Made by a program: the position numbers and the translations under genes. 64,000 bases of DNA from CAVQZA01 sp963724805. Lineage in GTDB: Bacteria > Actinomycetota > Thermoleophilia > Gaiellales > Gaiellaceae. Position 1 is the first letter of the stretch; each line of letters opens with the position of its first letter. The notes beneath the pieces were generated by a model. That model did no database searches and was not told where the DNA came from. It saw only the letters and a list, made by a program, of their open reading frames with translations. Below are positions 41,898 to 51,380 of the stretch, piece by piece. The stretch lies in contig CAVRWA010000011.1 of assembly GCA_963724805.1 (NCBI GenBank), positions 558,001 through 622,000 on the forward strand, in the 5' to 3' direction.

Positions 41898-43001
41898 GTG
41901 GATCGCCAGGAGGCACTCGACACCGCGCTCGGCCAGATCGAGCGGCAGTTCGGCAAGGGCTCCGTCATGCGCATGAGCGACCGGGCCGCCGTGTCCGTGG
42001 GCGCGGTCTCGACCGGCTCGCTCTCCCTCGATCTCGCACTGGGGATCGGCGGGCTGCCGCGCGGCCGCATCATCGAGATCTTCGGCCCGGAGTCGTCGGG
42101 CAAGACGACGCTCGTCTACCACGTGATCGCCGAGGCCCAGCGCCGCGGCGGCATCTGCGCCTTCATCGACGCCGAGCACTCGATGGACCCGACCTACGCG
42201 AAGCACATCGGGGTCAACATCGACGAGCTCCTCGTCTCCCAGCCCGACACCGGCGAGCAGGCGCTCGAGATCACCGAACTCCTGATCCGCTCGGGTGCGG
42301 TGGACGTCGTCGCCGTCGACTCGGTCGCGGCCCTGACGCCGAAGGCCGAGATCGAGGGCGAGATGGGCGACAGCCACATGGGCCTGCAGGCGCGCCTGAT
42401 GAGCCAGGCCCTGCGCAAGCTCGCGGGGACGCTCAATCGCACCGACACGATCTGCATCTTCACGAACCAGCTGCGCGAGAAGATCGGCGTCATGTTCGGC
42501 AACCCGGAGACGACCCCGGGCGGCCGTGCGCTCAAGTTCTACGCCTCGGTGCGGCTCGACATCCGCCGCATCGAGACGCTCAAGGAAGGCGTCGAGGCGT
42601 TCGGCAACCGTGTCCGCGTGAAGGTGGTCAAGAACAAGGTCGCGCCGCCGTTCAAGCAGGCCGAGTTCGACATCATCTACGGCTCCGGGATCTCCTGGGA
42701 GGGCAGCGTCCTCGACACGGGGCTCGAGCGGAAGGTCGTGCAGAAGTCCGGCTCGTACTTCAGCTTCGCCGACGAGCGGCTCGGCCAGGGCCGCCAGAAC
42801 GCGACCGCGTTCCTGCGCGAGCATCCAGACGTCTGCCAGCAGATCCTCGCCCGGATCCAGGCCGAGGTCGGCGCCGACCAGGTCGTCTCGGCGCGCCTGC
42901 TCCCCTCGGTGGTGATCGAGGCCGAAGGGGCCGCCGAAGCGCCGGCGGCCGGGGACGAGCCAAAGCCCGAGGCCGAGAAGGTCGAGACCACCGCCGCGTA
43001 G
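41898..43001 (+). CDS. recA: Recombinase RecA
   Basis: Strand exchange and SOS coprotease filament. The 367-residue protein has Walker A GPESSGKTT (~62-70), the FIDAEHSMDP segment (~90), VVAVDSVAALTP (Walker B, ~139), the L1/L2 DNA-binding loops (GEMGDSHMGLQARLMSQ; NQLREKIGVMFGNPETTPGG), and an acidic C-terminal tail. The GTG start at 41898 has an AGGAGG site nine bases upstream. I see no actinobacterial SOS box (CGAACN4GTTCG type) in the upstream gene end. Confidence 0.97.
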   Translation: MDRQEALDTALGQIERQFGKGSVMRMSDRAAVSVGAVSTGSLSLDLALGIGGLPRGRIIEIFGPESSGKTTLVYHVIAEAQRRGGICAFIDAEHSMDPTYAKHIGVNIDELLVSQPDTGEQALEITELLIRSGAVDVVAVDSVAALTPKAEIEGEMGDSHMGLQARLMSQALRKLAGTLNRTDTICIFTNQLREKIGVMFGNPETTPGGRALKFYASVRLDIRRIETLKEGVEAFGNRVRVKVVKNKVAPPFKQAEFDIIYGSGISWEGSVLDTGLERKVVQKSGSYFSFADERLGQGRQNATAFLREHPDVCQQILARIQAEVGADQVVSARLLPSVVIEAEGAAEAPAAGDEPKPEAEKVETTAA

Positions 43002-43008
43002 GCGCGTC

Positions 43009-43596
43009 GTGGTCGAGATCACCGCGCTCCGCTCGCGCCCGCCGGGCCGCGTCGCGGTGGAGCTGGACGGAGCGCCCTGGCGGGTGCTCCCGGTGGACGT
43101 GGCGGTGAGTGTGGGGCTCGCCGTGGGGGAGCGGCTCGACCGTGCGCGCCTGCGTGCCCTGCGCCGCGAGCTGCGCCGCCACGAGGCCCTCGCCACCGCC
43201 GCAGGAGCGCTGCGGCACCGCGACCTCTCGAAGCAGGCGCTCGACGCCAGGCTCGCCCGACGGTCGGTTGCGCCGCTCGAGCGGGCCGAGACACTGCAGG
43301 TACTCGAGCGCGCAGGGATCGTCGACGACGCACGCTTCGGTGCCACGCGCGCGCGGATACTCGCCGAGCGCGGATGGGGCGACGCGGCAATTCGGGCCGA
43401 CCTCGAACAGCAGGCTGTTTCCGGCGACCTGATCGGCCCCGCGCTGGAGGCTCTCGTGCCGGAGGCCGAGCGGGCACAGGCGCTGATGGTGCGGCGCGGC
43501 CGGGGCGTTGCGACGGCGCGGTGGCTCGCGCGGAAGGGCTTCGGCGACGACGCGATCGAGGCAGCCGCCGGGCCCGGGATTGCGGACGACCCCTGA
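43009..43596 (+). CDS. recX: RecX regulatory protein
   Basis: Modulates RecA filaments. The 195-residue protein has three RecX helical repeats, recognised by LRHRDLSKQALDARLARR, the VDDARFGATRARILAERGWGDAAIRADL segment and the final WLARKGFGDDAIEAA. It follows recA by 7 bases and is probably coexpressed. The N-terminal ~65 residues are poorly conserved and basic. A 264-base region with several hairpins precedes rny. Confidence 0.9.
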   Translation: MVEITALRSRPPGRVAVELDGAPWRVLPVDVAVSVGLAVGERLDRARLRALRRELRRHEALATAAGALRHRDLSKQALDARLARRSVAPLERAETLQVLERAGIVDDARFGATRARILAERGWGDAAIRADLEQQAVSGDLIGPALEALVPEAERAQALMVRRGRGVATARWLARKGFGDDAIEAAAGPGIADDP

Positions 43597-43860
43597 GCAG
43601 CGGTAGGATGGGACGGCTTGTCCTGACATTTTGCCTGCACAGCGCAGTTTTCGAATCGACTACGACCCATGACACGTTCTCTTCCGGCCAATTCCCGTCC
43701 AAGCAGAGGTTTCTAGCGGGCGTACCGGCGACCGCCGGGCCTCCTGCCTGAGGCCCACCGATTCGGAGCACAGCGCGTGCCGGCTCGATGACGGGCCCGG
43801 CAACCCGTGGAAGGTCGCGGGACAACCCATCGGTCACCAACGACGGGAAGGCGGCGCGCC
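43597..43860 (+). promoter_or_regulatory. Structured leader region of rny
   Basis: 264 bases with no convincing gene. Its first third is AT-richer than its surroundings. Its 3' half can form GGGCCTC/GAGGCCC (43737-43743 with 43750-43756), GCAC/GTGC (43768-43771 with 43777-43780), and interleaved stems GCCGG/CCGGC (43779-43783 with 43797-43801) and ACGGG/CCCGT (43791-43795 with 43804-43808), a pattern compatible with a pseudoknot. It probably contains the rny promoter and an untranslated regulatory leader. Confidence 0.5.
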
Positions 43861-45426
43861 ATGCTCCTTGCGATCGGCATCCTCATCGGTCTCGTGCTCG
43901 GAGCGTTTGCCGGCGCCCTCTTCGCCCAGCTCTTCCGCGCCGCGCGGCTGCGCGCCGCCCAGCAGACCCGTGCCCAGCTGCTCCACGACGCCCAGCGTGA
44001 GGCGGAGTCGCTGCGCCGCGAGGCCCAGGTCGACTCGCGCGAGCAGGCCGTGCGGCTTCGCGCCGAGATCGAGGCGGAGGTCCAGGAGCGGCGCTCGCAG
44101 ATCATGAAGATCGAGGAGCGGGTGCTCGCGCGGGAGGAGGAGACCGAGCGAAAGCTCGTCGAGCTCGAGCGCCGGGAGCAGGGACTGAGCGACCGTGAGG
44201 TGCACGCGCGGCAGCTTCAGGAGGAGCTGAAGGCGGCGAAGGACTCGGAGCTGACCGAGCTCGAGCGGATCTCCGGGATGACAGTGAACCAGGCGAAGGC
44301 GCACCTCCTCGACCGCTCCGAGGAGCTGATCCGGCACGAGCTGGCCCGGAGAGTCCGCCAGGAGGAGGAAGAGGCTCGCACCGAGTCGAAGCGCCGTGCC
44401 CGCAGCCTCGTCGCCGACGCCCTGCAGCGCGTCGCCGCCAGCCACGCCGCCGAGACCACGGTCTCGCTGATCGAGCTTCCCTCCGACGACATGAAGGGAC
44501 GGATCATCGGCCGGGAGGGCCGCAACATCCGGACGCTCGAGCACCTCACCGGGGTCGACTTCATCATCGACGACACGCCGCAGGCGGTCGTGCTCTCGTC
44601 GTTCGACGGGATCCGGCGCGAGATCGCGAAGCTGACGCTGCAGAAGCTGATCGAGGACGGTCGCATCCACCCGACCCGGATCGAGGAGATGTACTACCAG
44701 TCGAAGGCCGAGATCGACGACGTGATCCACCAGGCCGGCGAGCAGGCGGTCTACGAGGCGAACTGCGGCGACTTCCCGGACGAGCTCGTCAAGATCCTGG
44801 GGCGACTCAAGTTCCGCACGAGCTACGGCCAGAACGTGCTCAAGCACACGCTCGAGGTCGTCCACCTCGGCGGGATCATGGCGACCGAGCTCGGCGCCGG
44901 CATCAAGACCACGAAGCGCGCGGCGCTCCTGCACGACCTGGGCAAGGCGATGACCCACGAGGTCGAGGGCTCCCACGCGGCGATCTCCACCCAGCTCGCC
45001 AAGCGCTACGGGGAGCCCCAGGGGGTCGTACACGCGATCGAGGCGCACCACTACGAGGTGCAGCCCCAGACGGTCGAGGCGGTGCTCCTGATCGCTGCAG
45101 ACGCGATCTCCGCTTCGCGGCCCGGTGCCCGCGGCGAGAGCCTCGAGAACTACATCAAGCGCCTGGAGGCGCTCGAGGAGCTCGCGGCGAGCAAGAAGGG
45201 CGTCGAGAAGGTGTACGCCCTGCAGGCGGGGCGCGAGATCCGGGTGATCGTGAAGCCGACGGAGGTCGACGACGACACCGCCGTCCTCCTCTCGCACGAG
45301 ATCGCGCGCGAGATCGAGGACCATCTCGAGTATCCGGGCCAGGTGAAGGTGACCGTGATCCGCGAGAGCCGCGCCGTGGACGTGGCCAAGAACGTATCGG
45401 GCGCCGGCGCGATCCACGCACGCTGA
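43861..45426 (+). CDS. rny: Ribonuclease Y
   Basis: Membrane-bound endoribonuclease that starts mRNA decay in Gram-positive bacteria. The 521-residue protein has one N-terminal membrane helix (LAIGILIGLVLGAFAGALFAQL), a long coiled coil (~30-195), a KH domain (GRIIGREGRNIRTLEHLTG, ~212-230) and an HD domain with His358-Asp359 (LLHDLGKAM) and a later H in EGSHA. ATG 43861 is preferred because it directly precedes the membrane helix. Start upstream would add an unconserved basic stretch. Confidence 0.95.
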   Translation: MLLAIGILIGLVLGAFAGALFAQLFRAARLRAAQQTRAQLLHDAQREAESLRREAQVDSREQAVRLRAEIEAEVQERRSQIMKIEERVLAREEETERKLVELERREQGLSDREVHARQLQEELKAAKDSELTELERISGMTVNQAKAHLLDRSEELIRHELARRVRQEEEEARTESKRRARSLVADALQRVAASHAAETTVSLIELPSDDMKGRIIGREGRNIRTLEHLTGVDFIIDDTPQAVVLSSFDGIRREIAKLTLQKLIEDGRIHPTRIEEMYYQSKAEIDDVIHQAGEQAVYEANCGDFPDELVKILGRLKFRTSYGQNVLKHTLEVVHLGGIMATELGAGIKTTKRAALLHDLGKAMTHEVEGSHAAISTQLAKRYGEPQGVVHAIEAHHYEVQPQTVEAVLLIAADAISASRPGARGESLENYIKRLEALEELAASKKGVEKVYALQAGREIRVIVKPTEVDDDTAVLLSHEIAREIEDHLEYPGQVKVTVIRESRAVDVAKNVSGAGAIHAR

Positions 45427-45432
45427 CGCCTC

Positions 45433-45438
45433 TACACT
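45433..45438 (+). promoter_or_regulatory. -10 box of miaB
   Basis: TACACT ends 6 bases before the GTG at 45445, right after the rny stop. Same context (TCTACACT) and spacing as at 14422 and 39326. No -35 match. Confidence 0.4.
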
Positions 45439-45444
45439 TTCGCC

Positions 45445-46764
45445 GTGAAGCGCTACCACGTCACGACGTTCGGGTGCCAGATGAACGCTCACGACTCCGA
45501 GCGGATCAAGGGGATGCTCGAGTCGATCGGGCTCGGCGAGGCTGTCGACCAGGTCGAGGCGGACGTGATCGTCTTCAACACCTGCACGATCCGCGAGAAG
45601 CCCGACCAGCGCTTCGCCGCCCACCTCGCACAGGCGGCGGCGCTGAAGCAGCGCGATCCCGAGAAGGTGATCGCCGTCGGCGGCTGCTACGCGGAGGCCC
45701 AGCGCGACCGCCTCTTCGAGCTGTACCCCTACGTCGACGTCGCGTTCGGCCCCGGGTCGATCCCGCATCTCGCCGACTGGATCGGCGCCGGCGGCGTCGC
45801 GCCGCGCGGACGCTTCGGCGAATGGGACTCGTTCGCAGGTGACTTGCCTGCTCACCGCGAGCGCCGGTTCCAGGCGTGGTTGCAGATCTCGATGGGCTGC
45901 AACTCGAGCTGCTCGTACTGCATCGTGCCGGCCGTACGCGGCCGCGAGCAGAGCCGCGGGCCAGGGGAGATCGTCGCAGAGGCGACGAGGCTCGCCGCTG
46001 ACGGTGTGAAGGAGCTGACGCTGCTCGGCCAGAACGTGAACTCGTGGGGGCGCGACCTCCTTCCCGACCTCAGAACCGACTTCGGCGAGCTGCTGCGAGC
46101 CTGTGACGCGGTGGAGGGGATCGAGCGGATCCGGTTCACGAGCCCTCATCCCAAGGACTTCCGGCGCCCGGTGATCGAGGCGATGGCCGAGTGCGCGTCG
46201 GTGTGCGAGCACGCCCACCTGCCGCTCCAGTCGGGCTCGACGCGGATCCTCAAGGCGATGCGCCGCACCTACGGCGCCGAGCGCTATCTACGGCTCGTGG
46301 CCGAGCTCCGCGCCGGCATTCCCGACCTCGCGCTCACCACCGATCTGATCGTCGGCTTCCCCGGCGAGACCGAGGCGGACTTCCGGGAGACGCTCGCCGT
46401 CGTGGAGCAGGTCGGGTTCGAAGGAGCGTTCACCTTCGTCTACTCGCCGCGACATGGCACCGACGCCGCCACGATGCCCGACCAGGTACCGGAGGAGGTC
46501 AAGCGCGAGCGAATCGAGCGGCTGATCGATTTCGTGCAGCAATCCGCACACGCCCGGAACGAGGAGCGGGTGGGCAGGATCGAGGAGGTGCTCGTGGAGG
46601 GCTCGAGCCGCACCGACGCCGCAGTCCTGCGCGGGCGGACCCGCCGCAACACGACGGTGAACTTCAGCGGGGACGCCGCGCCCGGCGAGCTCGTGCCCGT
46701 GCTGATCGAGGGTGCCACCTCGACCACCCTGCGCGGCCGGCTCGCGGCCGCCGTCGCCGCGTGA
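45445..46764 (+). CDS. miaB: tRNA-2-methylthio-N6-dimethylallyladenosine synthase
   Basis: Radical-SAM methylthiotransferase acting on A37 of tRNA after MiaA. The 439-residue protein has the three UPF0004 cluster cysteines C11, C47 and C81, the radical-SAM motif C152-x3-C156-x2-C159 (CNSSCSYC), GQNVNSWG and a C-terminal TRAM domain (~375-435). The GTG start is leaderless-like. It precedes miaA, the enzyme that makes its substrate. Confidence 0.96.
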   Translation: MKRYHVTTFGCQMNAHDSERIKGMLESIGLGEAVDQVEADVIVFNTCTIREKPDQRFAAHLAQAAALKQRDPEKVIAVGGCYAEAQRDRLFELYPYVDVAFGPGSIPHLADWIGAGGVAPRGRFGEWDSFAGDLPAHRERRFQAWLQISMGCNSSCSYCIVPAVRGREQSRGPGEIVAEATRLAADGVKELTLLGQNVNSWGRDLLPDLRTDFGELLRACDAVEGIERIRFTSPHPKDFRRPVIEAMAECASVCEHAHLPLQSGSTRILKAMRRTYGAERYLRLVAELRAGIPDLALTTDLIVGFPGETEADFRETLAVVEQVGFEGAFTFVYSPRHGTDAATMPDQVPEEVKRERIERLIDFVQQSAHARNEERVGRIEEVLVEGSSRTDAAVLRGRTRRNTTVNFSGDAAPGELVPVLIEGATSTTLRGRLAAAVAA

Positions 46765-46841
46765 TCGATTCGACACACTTCCGGCACGGTCCCGTGCGGA
46801 TTTCGCGACTAGGCTAATCAGTGGGGGTTCCCCCCGGGGAC

Positions 46842-47696
46842 ATGGCCGGAATGGTCATCGCGATCTTCGGGCCGACCGCGAGCGGCAAGACCGCCGTCGC
46901 GGAGACGCTTGCGGGTCTCATCGGCGGGGAGGTCGTCTCGTGCGACTCGATGCAGGCCTACCGGGGATTGCCGATCCTGACCTGCCAGCCCGAGCGGCCG
47001 ACACGCCTCGTCGGGATCTGGCCGCTCGACTACGAGGGCTCGGTCGGCGAGTACGCTCGCCTAGCGCACGCCGCGATCGACGAGCTGCTCGCCGCGGGCC
47101 GCACACCGGTCGTCGCCGGCGGCACCGGTCTCTACCTGCGCGCGGCGCTCGCCGAGCTCGGGCTCCCGCCCGCACCGCGCCCCGGGGTCCGGGTCCGCTG
47201 GGAGGAGTTCTACGACCGGGACGGCGCAGCGGCGGCGCACCGGCGCCTCGCGGCCCTCGACCCCGAAGCGGCGGCCGCCGTGCACGCGAACGACCGCAGG
47301 CGGGTCGTGCGGGCGCTCGAGCTGGCTGAAGCCGGCGCCTCACTCGTCCCGGTCGACGACCGCCTGTGGGCACGGGAGACGCGGCACCCGACGCTTCTCG
47401 TCGGCCTCGACGTGCCCCGGGAGGAGCTGCTCCGCCGGATCGAGCAGCGGACGGCGGCCATGTTCGACGCAGGAGTCCAGGACGAGGTGCGCGCGGCGCT
47501 GGCGGGCACCGTCTCGATCACCGCTCGCAAGGCGCTCGGGCTCGAGGAGGTCGCCGAGCTGCCGCGCGACGAGGCACTGAGCGGCCATCGTGATCCGCAC
47601 GCGGCGCTACGCCGCCTACCAGAGCAAGTGGATGCGGCGGATTCCCGGCCTCGGTATGGTCAACGCCGATCGCCCCGCCGACGAGGTCGCCGATGA
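46842..47696 (+). CDS. miaA: tRNA dimethylallyltransferase, apparent frameshift near the 3' end
   Basis: Transfers a dimethylallyl group to A37 of tRNA. N-terminal features are normal: P-loop GPTASGKTA, SCDSMQAYRG, GGTGLYL and DRRRVVRALE. After about residue 246 (ELPRDEALS) the frame loses all similarity and becomes Arg-rich until a stop overlapping dapF. In the +1 frame, open from 47581 to 47751, the family C-terminus appears: AIVIRTRRYAAYQSKW then MRRIPGLGMVNADRPADEV. One extra base around 47578-47590 explains it, by sequencing error or real mutation. Start could also be GTG 46821 or ATG 46851. Confidence 0.85.
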   Translation: MAGMVIAIFGPTASGKTAVAETLAGLIGGEVVSCDSMQAYRGLPILTCQPERPTRLVGIWPLDYEGSVGEYARLAHAAIDELLAAGRTPVVAGGTGLYLRAALAELGLPPAPRPGVRVRWEEFYDRDGAAAAHRRLAALDPEAAAAVHANDRRRVVRALELAEAGASLVPVDDRLWARETRHPTLLVGLDVPREELLRRIEQRTAAMFDAGVQDEVRAALAGTVSITARKALGLEEVAELPRDEALSGHRDPHAALRRLPEQVDAADSRPRYGQRRSPRRRGRR

Positions 47697-48424
47697 GATT
47701 CAGCAAATGGCACGCGCTCGGGAACACCTACCTGCTCGTCGAGCGGGCTGAGACCGGCACGCCGCTCACAACCGAGCTGGCGCGCGCCCTCTGCGACGCA
47801 GGCCGTTCGGACGGCGTTCTCGAGGTGCTCTCCGCGACCGACGACGAGGCGACGGTGCTGATCTGGAACCCCGACGGCTCGCTCGCCGAGATGTCGGGCA
47901 ACGGCACCCGGATCGCGGCCGCCTGGCTCGGGCAGCGCACGGGCAGGTCGGACGTGCAGGTGCACGTCGGCCCGCGCACGGTACGCGCACACATCCGGGA
48001 GGACGGGCTCGTCGAGCAGGAGCTGGGGGAGGTGGAGGTCGGCCCGCTGGAGACTCTCGACGTCTCGGGCGAGCGGCTCGAGGTGACGCCCGTCTCCGTC
48101 GGGAACCCTCATGCCGTGGTGCGGCTGCTGCACGGTCGCGACGACCTCCTTCGCCTCGGCCCTCTCCTGGAGCGCCACCCGCGCTTCCCCGACCGCACCA
48201 ACGTCCAGCTCGTCGAGGTCGAGGACGAGCACACCCTGCGCGTGTCCGTCTGGGAGCGGGGCGCTGGGGAGACGTCGTCGTCGGGCTCGAGCGCCGTCGC
48301 CGCTGCCGCGGCCGCCGTCGTGCACGGCTGGTGCGAGAGCCCGGTCACTGTGTGCCTCCCGGGCGGCGAGCTCCTGGTCGAGCTCCGGGGCCGTCAGGCA
48401 CGACTCACAGGCCCGGCGATCGAG

Positions 48425-48451
<27 letters not shown>
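47693..48451 (+). CDS. dapF: Diaminopimelate epimerase homologue with serines at both catalytic cysteines
   Basis: By fold and context this should convert LL- to meso-diaminopimelate. The 252-residue protein keeps KWHALGNT at the N-terminus, the VGNPHAVV segment, RTNVQLVEV and SVWERGAGET. The catalytic cysteine of the usual CGNG motif is Ser68 in MSGNGTRI, and the second, in the usual ACGTG motif, is Ser197 in SSSGSSA. Classical DapF needs both thiols, so activity is uncertain. It overlaps the shortened miaA frame and converges on dapD (27-base overlap). Confidence 0.85.
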
Positions 48452-49164
<713 letters not shown>

Positions 49165-49168
<4 letters not shown>

Positions 49169-50313
49169 AGCGCCTCCCGGAGGATCGCGGCGGCGCGACG
49201 GCACTCGTCCTCGGTCGGCACGAGCGCGATTCTGACGTATCCCTCGCCGGCGGGCCCGAAGAAGACGCCCGGAGCGACGACGACGCCGTGTTCCAGCAGC
49301 GCGGTCGCGAAGGCCTCGGAGGAGCCGCCGCCGGGCACCTCGAGCCACAGGTACATCGTCGCCTCGCCGCCCGCGACACGGATCCCCTTCTCGCGCAGCG
49401 CCTCCAGCAGGATCTCGCGCTTGCGCCCGTAGGCGTCGCGCATCCGCTCGACATGCCCCTCGTCGCCCCAGGCCGCGATCGCGGCACGCTGCACGAACTC
49501 CTGCGGCGCGGTGCCGACGGTGGGGCGGAAGGCGCGAAGCGCCCCGATCAGCTCGGGATCGCCGGCCACGAAGCCCGAGCGGTAGCCCGTCATGGAGGAG
49601 CGCTTCGACAGCGTGTTGAACGCGGCGACATTGCGACGCAACGGGAGCTGGAGCGCCGACGGCGGCGGCTCGCCGAAGTAGAGCTCGGTGTACGCCTCGT
49701 CGGAGGCCAGTAGGAAGTCGTGCTCGACCGCGAGCGCCGCGAGGCGCTCGAAGAACGAGAGCGGCGCCACTGTGCCCGTGGGATTGTTCGGGTAGTTGAC
49801 CCAGAAGACGGCGATGCGCGCCCAGGTTTCGGCATCGATCCCGTCGAGGTCGGGCAGGAAGCCGTTGCGTTCGAGAAGCGGCACCCTGAGCACGCGGCCC
49901 CCGGCGAAGAGCGCGCCGCGCTCCTGGACCGGATAGCCCGGCTCGGTCACGACCACGAGGTCCTTCCCGCCGGGGAGATCGAGCGCAACCTGTGCGAGCG
50001 AGAAGATCGCCTCCTTCGAGCCCAGGGTCGGGATCACCTCGGTGTCGGGGTCGAGCTCCACCCCGAAGCGCCCCCGGCACCAGCGGGCGATCGCGCCGCG
50101 CAGCTCGGGCAGCCCCTGAGCGAGCGGATACCCCAGCCGGTCCTCCAGGCCGTCCACGAGAGCCTGGCGGATGAACGGCTCGACCGGCTCGCGCGGGTCG
50201 CCGACGCCGAAGTCGACGAACGAGACACCCTCGTGCGCGAGCCGCCGCTTCGCCTTCTCGAGCCGGACGAACGGATACGTTCCGAGGTCGGCGAGGACGG
50301 GGGAGAGACGCAT
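49165..50313 (-). CDS. dapC: Succinyldiaminopimelate aminotransferase (class I/II PLP enzyme)
   Basis: 382-residue fold-type I aminotransferase. Key parts are the GSKEAIF PLP-phosphate loop, WVNYPNNPTGT (Asn/Pro active-site motif, ~169-179), DEAYTELYF, the Schiff-base lysine in NTLSKRSSMTGYRSGF (~235) and a late Arg in GEGYVRIALV. Its place between dapE and dapD supports the succinyl-diaminopimelate step. Related aminotransferases share the motifs, so substrate rests on context. ATG 50313 lies 2 bases after the dapE stop. Confidence 0.9.
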
Positions 50314-50315
50314 CC

Positions 50316-51359
50316 CTAGACGCTAGCGAACCGCTGGAGCGCCTCGTACGTGCGCAGCAGCTCCTCGACCTCGACCTGTTCGTCGCGCCGGTGCGCGAAG
50401 CGGGTCGCGCCCGGGCCGAGATTGACGGCGTCGATGCCCCGGCTCGTGAAGTCGGCGACGTTCGTCCACGCCTGCTTCGGCTCGACGGCGAACGGCCCTG
50501 CGCGGCGAAGCTGCTCCACGAGCGGAGACGAGACGACACGCCCCGGCGGGGCGTGGGCGAGTATCTCCGCTCCCGGCGCGATCAGCCCGAGGCGCGCCAC
50601 TGCCTCCTCGGGGCTGCGGTTCGGCGCGTAGCGGAAGTTCAGCGTCACCTCGACGCGGTCGGGAATCACGTTGTCGGCGATGCCGCCGTGGATCCTGGTG
50701 ACCGAGAGCACCTCGACGAAGGTGAGACCGTTCACCTCGACCGGGTACGGCACCACGTCGAGCAGCGGCTTCAGGCCTTCGAATGCGCGCGCGACCGCGT
50801 TCACCCCGAGCCACGGGCGCGCCGAGTGCGCGCTCTCCCCGCGGAAGACGAGCCGGGCCGAGATGTTGCCGAGACAGCCGGCCTGGATCGTGTTGTCGGT
50901 CGGCTCGAGCAGCAGCACCAGCCCCGCCTCGAAGAGCTGCGGGCAGCCCTCGAAGAACGCTGGCAGTGCGCTCTCCTCTGGCCCGATCTCCTCGCGCGGG
51001 AAGAAGAGGAAGCCCAGGTCGAAGGTCAGATCAGGCCCCTCCGCGGCCCAGCGCGCCAGCTCGATCATCACGGCGAGCCCACCCTTCATGTCGCTCGCGC
51101 CGAGCCCGACGACGGAGCCGCCCTCGCGGCGGCCGGGAAGGTTCTCCTGCGCCGGCACCGTGTCGAGGTGACCGGCGAGCACGACGAGCTCCCGATCGGC
51201 GGAGCCCGGAGTCGTGAACAGAACCGAGTCTCCGTCGTCGAAGGTGCGCTCGAGCGGCACCGCCTCGGCGACGTAGCGGGCGATCGCCGCCTCCTCCCGG
51301 CTTACCGAGGGGATGTCGACGAGGTCGAGCGTTCGTTGCGCGAGCGTCTCTGCGTTCAT
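50316..51359 (-). CDS. dapE: Succinyl-diaminopimelate desuccinylase
   Basis: M20-family zinc peptidase that removes succinate from succinyl-LL-diaminopimelate. The 347-residue protein has metal/catalytic motifs GHLDTVPAQ (~63-71), ASDMKGG (~89-95), PREEIGPEES (~125-134) and EPTDN (~153), then the dimerisation domain and a late metal His. First gene of the minus-strand dap operon. Only 21 bases separate its ATG from the divergent hflX GTG. Confidence 0.92.
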   Translation of the reverse strand: MNAETLAQRTLDLVDIPSVSREEAAIARYVAEAVPLERTFDDGDSVLFTTPGSADRELVVLAGHLDTVPAQENLPGRREGGSVVGLGASDMKGGLAVMIELARWAAEGPDLTFDLGFLFFPREEIGPEESALPAFFEGCPQLFEAGLVLLLEPTDNTIQAGCLGNISARLVFRGESAHSARPWLGVNAVARAFEGLKPLLDVVPYPVEVNGLTFVEVLSVTRIHGGIADNVIPDRVEVTLNFRYAPNRSPEEAVARLGLIAPGAEILAHAPPGRVVSSPLVEQLRRAGPFAVEPKQAWTNVADFTSRGIDAVNLGPGATRFAHRRDEQVEVEELLRTYEALQRFASV

Positions 51360-51380
51360 CTCCTGCGCAATAATCCCACG

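Noticed and set aside
43608..43751. 47-residue open frame in the rny leader
   Set aside because: No family features and no clear ribosome site; more likely untranslated leader.
43779..43830. SAM-I-like riboswitch before rny (GCCCGGCAACC followed by GGTCGC)
   Set aside because: Only the GGCAACC segment matches; the kink-turn and the 3' GGTGCTAA core are missing and the downstream gene is not in SAM or methionine metabolism.
46820..46840. Terminator between miaB and miaA (GGGGGTTCCCCCC)
   Set aside because: Short palindrome without a T-run, lying where miaA translation may already begin.
47560..47600. Programmed frameshift in miaA
   Set aside because: No slippery heptamer, in-frame stop or following stem typical of programmed shifts; an indel is simpler.
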